In this document: piece by piece, positions 17,246 to 26,763 of the stretch
Numbering within the stretch: position 1 is the stretch's first letter
Layout: the number at the start of each line of letters is the position of its first letter
The notes under the pieces: generated by a model
The model's input: the letters and a program-made list of their open reading frames with translations, nothing else
What the model was told of the DNA's origin: nothing
The model's database searches: none
Position numbers and translations under genes: made by a program
Assembly: GCA_028875575.1 (NCBI GenBank)
Contig: JAPPDF010000030.1
Coordinates: 1-64,000, forward strand
Length of the DNA: 64,000 nucleotides
From: Acidobacteriota bacterium
Lineage (GTDB): Bacteria > Acidobacteriota > Terriglobia > Versatilivoradales > Versatilivoraceae
Direction of reading: 5' to 3'

Positions 17246-18985
17246 ATGAACTTGGCCGGCGATGGAATAGACCGAGTGAAGAGCGCTGCCGACCTGGTGC
17301 AGATCGTTGGAGAGCATGTCCGGCTGCGCAAGTCCGGGAGCAACTTCATCGGGCTCTGCCCCTTTCACTCCGAGAAGACTCCATCCTTTCACGTCCACGT
17401 GGAACGGCAGTTCTTTTACTGTTTCGGCTGCCACGCCAAGGGAGACGTAATCCACTTCGTGGAGAAGATGGAGGGGTTGACGTTCGCTGATGCCCTTCGA
17501 TGGTTGGGAGAGCGATACGGTATTCCGATAGACAGTCGGAGTCGCTCGAGCGAACGCAAAGCCGGCGAGCGCCGGACTTTGCTCGAGATTCAGGACAAGG
17601 CCGGCCGGTACTTCCGCCGGGAATTGACCGGCGGCGGCGCCCGCCAGGCTCGACGCTATCTGGAAGCTCGGGGTCTGACTTCCGAGTTTCAGAAACGCTT
17701 CGGTATCGGCTACGCCCCCAGGCGGTCGGATGGACTGCTTCAGGAACTGAGAGACGGGTATCCCCTGGATCAATTGCGTCTGAGCGGCTTGATCCAGCGA
17801 AATGAGCGGGATTCAAGGCACTTTGACCGTTTTCGAGGCAGGGTGATGTTTCCCATCTGGAACGAGGCGGGTAAAATCGTGGGCTTTGGGGGCCGGGCAT
17901 TGGGAGAGGAGCAGCCCAAGTACCTGAACTCGCCCGAGACTTCTCTCTACAGCAAGAGCCGAACGCTCTACGCCCTCAACCTGGCGCGGGAATCCATTCG
18001 ACGACAGGGCCGGTCCGTTCTGGTGGAGGGATATCTGGACTGCATCGCACTGCATCAGGCCGGATTTGAAAATGCGGTCGCCGTGTGCGGGACCAGTCTG
18101 ACCGAAGACCAGGTCCGATTGCTTGGCCGCTTCACCAAAAAGGTGGTGGTGAATTTCGATCCTGACGAAGCCGGGGATTCGGCCACACTTCGATCGCTTG
18201 CCGTCCTGTCGCAGGGTGGTTTCGGCGTGCGTGTCCTGGCTCTGCCCGATCGGCTCGATCCCGACGCCTACATCAGGCGCCATGGGGCCGCCGCCTACAG
18301 GCAGTTGCTGGAGCGGGCGCCCACCGACTTCGAATACCTGCTGGCACGCGCTCGGGGAAAGTATCCCCTGGAGACCATCGAGGGGAAGGTTGCCGCCATC
18401 GAAGAGTTGTTGCCCTACCTGGCCCGCGTCTCCAACCGTATAGAGCGGGAGGAGAAGACCCGGCGGGTGGCGGAGTATTTCCAGGTGGAGGAAACCGCGG
18501 TTCGGGCGGAACTGCACAAGGCGGCCGGCGGCGGCCCCAGGAAGCTGGAGCTGGGACGCTCTCGCAAGCCTTCCCTGGGTCCGGCCGAGCGGCAACTGAT
18601 CAAAGTCATTCTGGACCTCGATCGGAAGGCCGGCGAAATCGTGGAACAACTGGAGCGCTCGCAGGTTCACCTGGGAATGGAGTCGGAAGTCGTCTTTAGC
18701 GCCATGGTTGCTCTCTACAGGAAAGAGGGGCGGGTCGAGGCGGAGCGCCTGAGGGAGTCGCTTCCCGGGGACCGCGAGCAGAATTGGATCAGCGAGGCCG
18801 TTTTTGAGGAAGTGGACCAGCAGCAGGTCGACGGTTGTCTGGAGTGGCTGGCACGCAAGAAGGTGGAAGACGAGGTTGCCCGCCTGCAACGGCAGATCGT
18901 ACAGGCTGACCGCGCCGAGGACTTTGAACTGGTTGCCAGTCTTGTTTCGAAAAAAGCCAAGCTCATCTTGTCCATCGCCGGCTGA
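17246..18985 (+). CDS. dnaG: DNA primase
   Basis: Synthesises RNA primers for replication. 579 aa. The N-terminal CHC2-type zinc finger reads CPFHSEKTPSF and CFGCHAKGD; the TOPRIM catalytic core shows LVEGYLDCIAL and VVNFDPDEAGDSA. The C-terminal part should contain the DnaB-binding helicase interaction domain. ATG 17246 (MNLAGDGIDRVK) is chosen over the upstream frame start at 17195, with GTGAGGTGAG just before it. The gene lies between mutS2 and rpoD; dnaG-rpoD adjacency is the common macromolecular-synthesis arrangement. Confidence 0.96.
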   Translation: MNLAGDGIDRVKSAADLVQIVGEHVRLRKSGSNFIGLCPFHSEKTPSFHVHVERQFFYCFGCHAKGDVIHFVEKMEGLTFADALRWLGERYGIPIDSRSRSSERKAGERRTLLEIQDKAGRYFRRELTGGGARQARRYLEARGLTSEFQKRFGIGYAPRRSDGLLQELRDGYPLDQLRLSGLIQRNERDSRHFDRFRGRVMFPIWNEAGKIVGFGGRALGEEQPKYLNSPETSLYSKSRTLYALNLARESIRRQGRSVLVEGYLDCIALHQAGFENAVAVCGTSLTEDQVRLLGRFTKKVVVNFDPDEAGDSATLRSLAVLSQGGFGVRVLALPDRLDPDAYIRRHGAAAYRQLLERAPTDFEYLLARARGKYPLETIEGKVAAIEELLPYLARVSNRIEREEKTRRVAEYFQVEETAVRAELHKAAGGGPRKLELGRSRKPSLGPAERQLIKVILDLDRKAGEIVEQLERSQVHLGMESEVVFSAMVALYRKEGRVEAERLRESLPGDREQNWISEAVFEEVDQQQVDGCLEWLARKKVEDEVARLQRQIVQADRAEDFELVASLVSKKAKLILSIAG

Positions 18986-19021
18986 AGGCGCTCACGGTTG
19001 CCTGGGCCTGCAGGGAGAAGG

Positions 19022-20782
<1,761 letters not shown>

Positions 20783-20792
20783 GCCGCCGGAA

Positions 20793-20850
20793 CCGGTGTC
20801 CTGACTCGGAAACAGGATACGGCAACCTTACGCCTGAGACAGAACACAAG
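20793..20850. repeat. Family A remnant, copy A3 (58 bp, termini only)
   Basis: Left TGTCCTGACTCGGAAACAGG and right GCCTGAGACAGAACACAAG are the two ends of family A with the entire interior missing. The result is a short imperfect hairpin between the rpoD stop codon and tRNA-Met. It could influence rpoD mRNA 3' end formation, though no T-run follows. Confidence 0.72.
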
Positions 20851-20877
20851 CGGTGGACCACCCCTTTTCTCCAGTTT

Positions 20878-20954
20878 GGGCCCATAGCTCAGTTGGTTAG
20901 AGCCGCCGGCTCATAACCGGCCGGTCGTAGGTTCGAGTCCTACTGGGCCCACCA
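20878..20954 (+). tRNA. tRNA with CAT anticodon (Met, or Ile after lysidine modification)
   Basis: Complete cloverleaf of 77 bases including an encoded CCA (20952-20954). Acceptor stem GGGCCCA/TGGGCCC, D arm GCTC-AGTTGGTTA-GAGC, anticodon arm GCCGG-CTCATAA-CCGGC with anticodon CAT at 20912-20914, and T arm GTAGG-TTCGAGT-CCTAC. The fully paired first acceptor pair (G1-C72) excludes an initiator tRNA. Elongator Met and Ile2 cannot be told apart with certainty by eye. Confidence 0.95.
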
Positions 20955-20976
20955 TTCCTCCCTGACAGATTCATTC

Positions 20977-21699
20977 ATGCATCCGGTTATAGAAAAACTC
21001 ATCGAGCTTCAAGAGCTTGAAACTCGAATCCGGCATGCCACCGGCAGGCTCGAGCAGCTACCCCGGCAGATAGCCGCCATGGAGGAGCAATTGGGTGCAA
21101 TTAGAAGCCTGCTGGACCGCCAGGCGGTGGAGTTGGATCGGATTGCCGCCGAGCGGCGCCAGCTCGAAGGGGAAATACAGATCATCGAAGAACGGATTTC
21201 CAAGTATCGTTCCCAGCTTTCCGATGTGAAGACCAATGAACAATACAAGGCGCTCCTGCACGAAATTGACTTTCACGGTGAGCGAATCGGCAAGATGGAG
21301 GACGAGATCCTGGACAATATGGAAAAAGAGGAGGGTCTGCGGGAGGAACGGCTGCTGTTGGAGCAGCGGCTTCAGAAGGAAAGTGCTCAGGTCGCTCGGG
21401 AAAAGCAGGCGGTGCAAAAAGAGATCGAGGGGACAAGAATCGAGTTGGACCGTCGCCAGGGAGAGGCCGGTGCCCTGATTGCCCGGATTGCCCCGGAGGA
21501 TTACGGCACCTATCGCAAAATAGCCACGCTGCGCAAGGGTGTGGCTCTGGCTCGAGCCGATGAGATCTGCCAGGGGTGTCACGTGCGGATTCGCCCGAGT
21601 GTGCTCGGTCAGGTCATGGCCGGGAAGCAGATCGTTTACTGCGACAGCTGCGGTCGCATTCTCTACTGGGATCCGGACGCATCGATCGAATCGAAATAG
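20977..21699 (+). CDS. coiled-coil protein with C-terminal zinc ribbon
   Basis: A 240-aa protein of the CT398-like family: a long helical hairpin (about residues 5-170), including the conserved KTNEQYKALLHEI turn, then a four-cysteine zinc ribbon (CQGC and CDSC). Such proteins are widespread; the precise role is unresolved, with links proposed to flagella, secretion or nucleic-acid handling. The gene lies between tRNA-Met and an RNase HI gene, whose start is only 15 bases after its stop, implying cotranscription. Confidence 0.8.
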   Translation: MHPVIEKLIELQELETRIRHATGRLEQLPRQIAAMEEQLGAIRSLLDRQAVELDRIAAERRQLEGEIQIIEERISKYRSQLSDVKTNEQYKALLHEIDFHGERIGKMEDEILDNMEKEEGLREERLLLEQRLQKESAQVAREKQAVQKEIEGTRIELDRRQGEAGALIARIAPEDYGTYRKIATLRKGVALARADEICQGCHVRIRPSVLGQVMAGKQIVYCDSCGRILYWDPDASIESK

Positions 21700-21713
21700 G
21701 AGGGGAGAAGCGG

Positions 21714-22127
21714 TTGAAAAGCCTGGTGGCCTACGTCGATGGCGGATCGCGTGGAAATCCCGGGCCTGCCGGCTACGGGGCTCACGTCCTGGATGGGGAG
21801 GGTCGGGTTCTGGCGAACCTCTCCGGCTGCCTGGGCGTCCGCAGCAACAACTACGCCGAGTACGCGGGTCTGATTGCGGCGCTCGACTATGCCCTCGCCA
21901 ATCGTTTCGAGAAAGTGACCGTCTATGCCGATTCGGAGCTGATGGTGCGGCAGATCGGTGGGGTCTACAAGGTCAGGAGTCCCAACCTCATTGGTTCCTT
22001 CCGGCAGGCGCGCGCCCTGATTGGGCGGCTCAAGGCATTCTCCATCCGGCACATCCCTCGGTCCCGCAATCCGGAGGCTGACCGTTTGGCCAACCTGGCC
22101 ATGGACAAGCAGGCCGGCAGGACCTGA
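21714..22127 (+). CDS. RNase H type I domain protein
   Basis: Cleaves RNA in RNA-DNA hybrids. 137 aa with the catalytic acidic residues in YVDGGSRGNPGPAG, NYAEYAGLIAAL, YADSELMVRQIGG and NPEADRLANLAM. It resembles the compact Rv2228c/YpdQ-like RNase HI group rather than E. coli RnhA. The start is TTG 21714, supported by a strong AGGAGGGGAG upstream and by the family N-terminus KSLVAYVDGGSRGN; an ATG at 21576 would run deep into the previous gene. RNase HII (rnhB) is also encoded in the window. Confidence 0.85.
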   Translation: MKSLVAYVDGGSRGNPGPAGYGAHVLDGEGRVLANLSGCLGVRSNNYAEYAGLIAALDYALANRFEKVTVYADSELMVRQIGGVYKVRSPNLIGSFRQARALIGRLKAFSIRHIPRSRNPEADRLANLAMDKQAGRT

Positions 22128-22919
22128 CTATCGGACGAATTGCAGGGGTTTGGATTCCGCGATCAGCTTCATCTCCCGGGCCAGCCGGTAGAAATGGAGC
22201 AACCCGTCCAGGTTTTGCTCGTCCAGTGAGTAATCGATGCACCGGGTAAGGTAGGAGTGAACCTGCTCGGCGGGCATCCGCAGTTGGCGTGATTGCCGGC
22301 GGACAATGTCGTCCAGGTGGGCTTGTCCGTAGCGGTAGGACTCCTCGAAGGGGGAACTGTCCTCCAGCCCGCTTTCGGCGCGGCATGCCCAGAAGGCAAA
22401 CACGAAAGGCTTGCCGGTTTCCTCCAGCCAGGCTTCCGCCAGGTCGTAGCGGTACAGGCCGGCGGTATCGGCGGTCAGGGCGGCATCACCGATCAGGAGC
22501 GCGGCGTCGCGCCGCCGCAACATGGAGGCTAGATCCGGCTCATGGGAGTAGAGGGTCGGATCGAGTCGAAATCTCATCCGGAGCAGGATCCGGAGGAGGA
22601 TCACCGAGGTTCTCGAGGATCGATCCAGGGCGACGCTCCTGATCCGGGCCCACGGCACATTACTGACCAGCAGGACGCTTCGGACGCTTCTCCTGGATGC
22701 CACTGAAAGGTTGGGGATGATTCTGAGATTTGGGATGCGCTGGTACTCGATGGCGGGGATCAGACCGATATCCGCCGTTCCGGCCGCTATCTTGTCGGCG
22801 CACAGCGCGGGCGGTGAGAATTCCAGCTCGAAACGGTGTTTCGGCCGGTTTTGGATAAAGCCCCAGCACAGCGGCAGCGAATTGATGTAGCTGACGATCG
22901 CGAGCTTGAGTTTCCTCAC
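22128..22919 (-). CDS. mqnA: chorismate dehydratase (futalosine pathway of menaquinone synthesis)
   Basis: Converts chorismate to 3-enolpyruvylbenzoate, the entry step of the futalosine route to menaquinone. 263 aa, periplasmic-binding-protein fold. Family features are the N-terminal VSYINSLPLCWGF, the GTADIGLIPAIEYQRI segment, VALDRSSRTSVILLRILL and ALLIGDAAL. The gene stands alone; mqnB, C and D are elsewhere. It is convergent with the RNase HI gene (stop codons next to each other) and divergent from the S41 protease gene. Confidence 0.88.
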   Translation of the reverse strand: MRKLKLAIVSYINSLPLCWGFIQNRPKHRFELEFSPPALCADKIAAGTADIGLIPAIEYQRIPNLRIIPNLSVASRRSVRSVLLVSNVPWARIRSVALDRSSRTSVILLRILLRMRFRLDPTLYSHEPDLASMLRRRDAALLIGDAALTADTAGLYRYDLAEAWLEETGKPFVFAFWACRAESGLEDSSPFEESYRYGQAHLDDIVRRQSRQLRMPAEQVHSYLTRCIDYSLDEQNLDGLLHFYRLAREMKLIAESKPLQFVR

Positions 22920-23028
22920 CCGTGCATTCTAGCCGCTTTCAGGAACCGGGGAAAGCGGCGATCTTGAATCGAGTCCGCCGGGCTGCACCCTGGCGATTCC
23001 GGAATCCGGAGGGGAGAAACCTGCAGTG

Positions 23029-23050
23029 CTGGAAGCATTTCCAGTATAAT
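23029..23050 (+). promoter_or_regulatory. dyad operator abutting a perfect -10, before the S41 protease gene
   Basis: CTGGAA-GCAT-TTCCAG (23029-23044) is a 6+4+6 inverted repeat ending directly at TATAAT (23045-23050), which lies 33 bases before ATG 23084. The dyad fills the spacer between -35 and -10, a placement typical of a repressor or of a MerR-type activator site. The -35 hexamer is weak, which would fit an activated promoter. The bound protein is unknown. Confidence 0.5.
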
Positions 23051-23083
23051 TGCAGTCAAGGAGTCGTTCAGCCTGGAGGCAAA

Positions 23084-24298
23084 ATGAGCTACCGCAACAA
23101 GTTCCTGGTGATTCTGGTCTCAACCGTGCTGGTGTTCTATTCCGTGGTGGGAGGTCTGCTGGGGAGAGACGGTGGCGGCGACGGCTATGCGCCACTCAGC
23201 ATCTTCATTGAAGTGCTGGGCAAGATCCAGGGCGTCTACGTAGAGGATCCGAATCTCTCCAAGGTGATGCACGGGGCCCTGCTGGGCCTGCTGGAGTCTC
23301 TGGACCCCTACAGCACCTATCTGACGGCTGAGGAATATCGCCGATACCGGAAGACCAGGACCAGCGGCGAAGGTGACATCGGGCTGGATCTATCCAAGGA
23401 AAGGTCGCTCGGCTATATCTGGGTCATTCACCCCATCGAAGGGAGCGCGGCGGAGGAATCGGGCGTGAAACCGGGCGATATCATTGAGTCCATCGATGGA
23501 GTCACCACTCGCAATATCGGACTGGTTCAGGCCGGCTACCTGCTTTCCGGGGATGCCGGTTCCGAGGTGCAGCTCAAGATCCGCAGGCTCGGACGATCCG
23601 AGCCTGTGCTGATGTCGGTTTCGAGGGAGCATAGTCAGCCCCCTTCGGTCCGGGGGCGCCTGCTGAAAGGCGACGTTGGCTACCTGCGAATTCCCCGCTT
23701 TGTGGAAGGAGTGAGCGCCGCCACGCGTGAAAAATTGAAGAGCCTGGAAGCCCAGGGGGCCCGCAAGCTCGTGCTGGATCTCCGAAATTGCGGGGGTGAG
23801 GCCTTTGAGGAGGGGGTTGGAGTGGCCAATCTGTTCCTGGACCACGGGGTGATCGCCTATTCCGAAGGGCAGAGGTCTCCCAGGAAGGAGTTCGTGGCCG
23901 ATCCGGGCAAGGTTGCCTCGAGGTTGCCGCTGGCAGTGCTTCAGAACAAGGGCAGCGCCTCGGCAGCCGAGATCGTGTCGGTGGCTATCAAGGAAAACCG
24001 AAGAGGAGATATCGTCGGTGTCCGCAGCTTCGGAAAAGCCTCCGTTCAAAAGCTCTTTGCCCTTCCCGGAGGTGCGGCCGTGCTGCTTTCGGTCTACAAG
24101 TACTACTCTCAGTCGGGCCAGGTGATACAGGCCCGAGGCGTGGCTCCCGACCACGAAGTCACCGGGGCTTCGATCCATCCCACCTCCGGAAAGGCTCCCG
24201 ATGGACCCGATTCCGGACCGAAAGAAAAAGACCTGCAGCTGAAAAAAGCCATCGAGATTCTCAACTCGCCTGCCGTCCCCAAGCGTGAGGCTGCATGA
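23084..24298 (+). CDS. S41-family C-terminal processing protease (CtpA-like)
   Basis: Membrane-anchored serine protease, 404 aa. An N-terminal hydrophobic segment (KFLVILVSTVLVFYSVVGGLL) is followed by an S41 N-terminal helical region (LLESLDPYSTYLTAEEY), a PDZ domain (IEGSAAEESGVKPGDIIESIDG) and the peptidase core. The catalytic serine is in NKGSASAAEIVS and the lysine in SFGKASVQ. ATG 23084 has TGGAGG six bases upstream; the open frame from 22922 crosses the promoter and is rejected. Usual targets are envelope proteins and lytic enzymes; the substrate here is unknown. Confidence 0.9.
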   Translation: MSYRNKFLVILVSTVLVFYSVVGGLLGRDGGGDGYAPLSIFIEVLGKIQGVYVEDPNLSKVMHGALLGLLESLDPYSTYLTAEEYRRYRKTRTSGEGDIGLDLSKERSLGYIWVIHPIEGSAAEESGVKPGDIIESIDGVTTRNIGLVQAGYLLSGDAGSEVQLKIRRLGRSEPVLMSVSREHSQPPSVRGRLLKGDVGYLRIPRFVEGVSAATREKLKSLEAQGARKLVLDLRNCGGEAFEEGVGVANLFLDHGVIAYSEGQRSPRKEFVADPGKVASRLPLAVLQNKGSASAAEIVSVAIKENRRGDIVGVRSFGKASVQKLFALPGGAAVLLSVYKYYSQSGQVIQARGVAPDHEVTGASIHPTSGKAPDGPDSGPKEKDLQLKKAIEILNSPAVPKREAA

Positions 24299-24307
24299 CC
24301 CGCGATG

Positions 24308-24680
24308 AATTGTAGATTGCTGATTTCAGATTTTTGATCGGGCTTGAAATCGAAAACAGTCACAAACGACTTTAACTGTATGTCCTGCTGATACTTAAAC
24401 GATTGCTTGGCACCTCTAACGGGACAATTCTGGTCCACACTGATCCACAATCCAAAATCAACAGAGCCTTTTGCAAAGTTCGGCTGCGGGACGGTTGCCG
24501 GGAATGGCCACAAAAGGCACAAAAACATCACCTGTGACTTTTGTGCTTTTTGTGGTTAGGCAGCATTGTTCACCTGGTCGCACCCGATATTGAAAAAGGG
24601 CAGAACCTCAGGTTTTCCAGCAAGGTGACCTGCTCCGCTACGAATTTTGCAACAGACTCAACAATCTAAAATCTACAATC
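24308..24680. repeat. AT-rich inverted flanks around element C1
   Basis: Stretches such as TTGTAGATTGCTGATTTCAG (24308 on) and their inverse CAATCTAAAATCTACAATCC (24661-24680) bracket element C1. Similar AT-rich text occurs beside C3 (40632-40655) and at 63214-63313. The remainder of this 412-base gap (24299-24710) contains no gene that I can see. Confidence 0.5.
24471..24652. repeat. Family C element, copy C1 (182 bp)
   Basis: Termini TTGCAAAGTTCGGCTGCGGG and, inverted at the right end, CCGCTACGAATTTTGCAA. The interior has a near-perfect hairpin (GGCCACAAAAGGCACAAA with TTTGTGCTTTTTGTGGTT). Copies C2 (30990) and C3 (40660) lie in the opposite orientation. Confidence 0.8.
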
Positions 24681-24710
24681 CAACGTGTCCGCTCGTGGAT
24701 AACTCTCCAA

Positions 24711-25487
24711 TCAGGCGCTTCCCTTGAGTTTGGCCTGCGCCTCCTCCCTCAGCCCGTCGACATCGGATCTCATCTTTTTCATGGCTGCGGCATAGCCTGC
24801 CGGAGTTGCCGTGGGTGAGTTCAGGTAGTCCAGTACGTTCTGCTCGGCTCGTATGAAGGGCCGGCAAAACTCCAGCAGGTAGGGAGCGATGCGATTGGGG
24901 ATCGAAACCACGCCGTTGCCGTCGGCATGAATCAGGTCCCCGGGATGGACCTGAAGTCCGCCCACGACCACCGGCAGGTGGAAATCCAGAAACCGGCAGT
25001 AACCGTGGGAGACCACGATGGAGGAAGCCCAGCAGGGGAATCGCAACTCACGGACCTGCTCGATGTCCCGTCCGGCTCCGCTGGTGATGATCCCGGTGAA
25101 TCCGAAGGTCTGAAAGGCGGTGACCATCACTTCCCCGTAAGTGGCCGCCCGGGGCGTCTCGTCCATGTCCTGAACCACCATGATCCTGGGTGCGGGCAGG
25201 GAAGCGGCGTCCTGGATGAGCTGTCCCATTCCCCCATAGGAGTCTCCCTTGTCGGCCGGATAGCCGGAGCGGTAGGTTGCGGTGACGGCGTAGCCGACGA
25301 CCGGAGGCAGTTCCGGATAGATGGCCTTGAGCGAGTGGTTGCTGAAGCCTGCGGCTCGGGAGCGCAGGTTGAACAGCTCGATGACGTTGGCGATGGTCGG
25401 CGAATCGAACTGCGTGAGTTCCTCCAGCCGACTGCCGCTGAGTGGAGACGTGCTGCCGGACGGTTGGTCCTGAGCGGATGGGTTCAT
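24711..25487 (-). CDS. RraA/HMG-aldolase-like family protein
   Basis: A 258-aa protein of the family that includes 4-hydroxy-4-methyl-2-oxoglutarate aldolase and the RNase E inhibitor RraA. Typical features are GGMGQLIQDAA, the metal/substrate site in TSGAGRDIEQVREL and the late HPGDLIHADGNGVVSIP. The arginine-aspartate pair after the glycine-rich loop favours an aldolase or oxaloacetate decarboxylase-type enzyme, but substrate and pathway are not evident from the neighbours. Older databases mislabel this family as dimethylmenaquinone methyltransferase. thiE lies 54 bases upstream on the same strand. Confidence 0.75.
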   Translation of the reverse strand: MNPSAQDQPSGSTSPLSGSRLEELTQFDSPTIANVIELFNLRSRAAGFSNHSLKAIYPELPPVVGYAVTATYRSGYPADKGDSYGGMGQLIQDAASLPAPRIMVVQDMDETPRAATYGEVMVTAFQTFGFTGIITSGAGRDIEQVRELRFPCWASSIVVSHGYCRFLDFHLPVVVGGLQVHPGDLIHADGNGVVSIPNRIAPYLLEFCRPFIRAEQNVLDYLNSPTATPAGYAAAMKKMRSDVDGLREEAQAKLKGSA

Positions 25488-25541
25488 GGCTGATCTCCTC
25501 CTTCAGCAGGAACTGCCCCCACGGATCGAGCATTGTCCTGC

Positions 25542-26168
25542 TCAACCGGAGGGGGCTGCCCTGCGCGATGATATGGCCGAAACCAGCCTGCTGAGACCGG
25601 GTTCGGGCCGCTGAAAAAGCCGAATGCCGGCAATCCCTGCAGCACCCTGCTTGAGACAGTCCAGGTAGTTGTGAAGATCGATCCCCCCCAGTGCGAAAAT
25701 CGGTCGGTTCGATTGCCGGACGGCCTCTCCCAAGGCCGACGGTGTTACCGGAGATCCGTATTTTCGTTTGGAAGGGGTTGCGAACACGGGGCCGAAAACC
25801 AGGAAGTCGGCTCCCTGGCGGAGGGCTTCGTCCACTTCCAAATGGTTGTGGGTGGAGACTCCGATCAGAAATCCCCTTTTCGAAACCCGGCTCCGAACAG
25901 CATCGGCCGGCAGGGAGGCCTGCGCCAGGTGGACCCCGTCCAGGTCTGCCGCCAGCGCGATGTCCAAGCGGTCATTGATCAGGATCCTGGTGTTTCCGCC
26001 CCGAGCCATGACCCGCGCCTGCAGGGCGAGCCGGTACAGTTCCCGAGCGGGCAGGTCCTTTTCCCGAATCTGAAGAAAATCGACTCCCGCGCGGATGACT
26101 TGACGAATCTGTTGAAGAATGGGGACCTCTAAGGTCTTGCGGTCCGTGATGCAGTAGGTCCATGCCAT
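25542..26168 (-). CDS. thiE: thiamine-phosphate synthase (ThiE/TenI family)
   Basis: Joins the HMP-pyrophosphate and thiazole phosphate halves of thiamine. 208 aa TIM barrel: YCITDRKTL, DFLQIREKDLPARELY, ILINDRLDIALAADLDGVHLAQ, VSTHNHLEVDEAL, GADFLVFGPVFATPSK and ALGGI. All steps of the ThiE pattern are visible, but TenI-type regulators share much of it, so the activity is probable rather than certain. It begins at ATG 26168, immediately after the TAG of the preceding small membrane protein, suggesting coupled translation. No TPP riboswitch was recognised upstream. Confidence 0.8.
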   Translation of the reverse strand: MAWTYCITDRKTLEVPILQQIRQVIRAGVDFLQIREKDLPARELYRLALQARVMARGGNTRILINDRLDIALAADLDGVHLAQASLPADAVRSRVSKRGFLIGVSTHNHLEVDEALRQGADFLVFGPVFATPSKRKYGSPVTPSALGEAVRQSNRPIFALGGIDLHNYLDCLKQGAAGIAGIRLFQRPEPGLSRLVSAISSRRAAPSG

Positions 26169-26420
26169 CTATTTGGCGTTGAGCTGGGCCAGGGTTGCCT
26201 TGAAGTGAATGGCCTCCCACAGGCCGATGCCGATGTCGACAATTCCCAAACCGGACACGGCCCCCCGAAAATAGTTGCTGATCACCAGTTGCTTCATCAA
26301 GGGGAGGTAGTGGAGAAAGAGATTGCGTTCCCAATAGGGTGTCCAGGGGAAGATCACGAGGAAGAGGCCGAGCTCGAAGCAAAAGAATATAAAGACGATA
26401 ACCAGGATCTTGTTAGCCAT
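26169..26420 (-). CDS. small two-helix membrane protein, unknown function
   Basis: An 83-aa protein starting MANKILVIVFIFFCFELGLFL. It has two hydrophobic segments (about residues 4-22 and 48-66) separated by an aromatic, charged loop (PWTPYWERNLFLHYLPLMK). I do not recognise a named family. ATG 26420 is preferred to the open frame at 26444 because GGGCGGGG lies directly upstream and the N-terminal helix then starts normally. Its stop codon abuts the thiE start, so it is very likely a real translated gene of the same transcript. Confidence 0.68.
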   Translation of the reverse strand: MANKILVIVFIFFCFELGLFLVIFPWTPYWERNLFLHYLPLMKQLVISNYFRGAVSGLGIVDIGIGLWEAIHFKATLAQLNAK

Positions 26421-26487
26421 GCCCCGCCCTGCGGTACGGATCATTCACTGTGAAACAACGGATACTTCATGGCCGGTCGGGTACAAG

Positions 26488-26745
26488 GACCCCCTCCGGC
26501 TCGAGGGACGCCGCGATTGCCCCCTCCGGCTCGACTGCGGGCTGGCGCTCCCGCAACGCCGCGATTGCCCCCCTCCGGTTCGACTGCGGGCTGGCGCTCC
26601 CGCAACGCCGCGATTGCCCCCCTCCGGTTCGACTGCGGGCTGGCGCTCCCGCAACGCCGCGATTGCCCCCCTCCGGTTCGACTGCGGGCGGAGCCCTTGT
26701 CTCACCGAAGCCGAGCCGCAGGCGAAGGCTGATGCGGAGGGGGGC
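26488..26745. repeat. Family D derivative, copy D4, with a 49-bp tandem array
   Basis: The right part is the complement of family D outer sequences joined without the central hairpin (CTCACCGA directly followed by AGCCGAGCC). To its left, a 48-49 base unit (core GCGATTGCCCCCCTCCGGTT, then CGACTGCGGGCTGGCGC) is repeated four times, starting at 26513, 26561, 26610 and 26659. Open frames through it in several phases are artefacts of the repeat. It fills the gap between the small membrane protein and rnhB. Confidence 0.82.
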
Positions 26746-26763
26746 ATATGTGACGCCGCAAAG

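Noticed and set aside
25488-26168. TPP riboswitch sought near thiE
   Set aside because: No CTGAGA and ACCTGA core strings in a plausible arrangement were found upstream of the gene pair.
26513-26706. Regularly spaced repeats considered as a CRISPR array
   Set aside because: The units are directly tandem without unique spacers, and no cas gene is present.
26445-26747. Overlapping open frames with repeated GSTAGWRSRNAAIAP-type peptides
   Set aside because: They are translations of the 49-base tandem array in three frames; no start context and no recognisable protein family.
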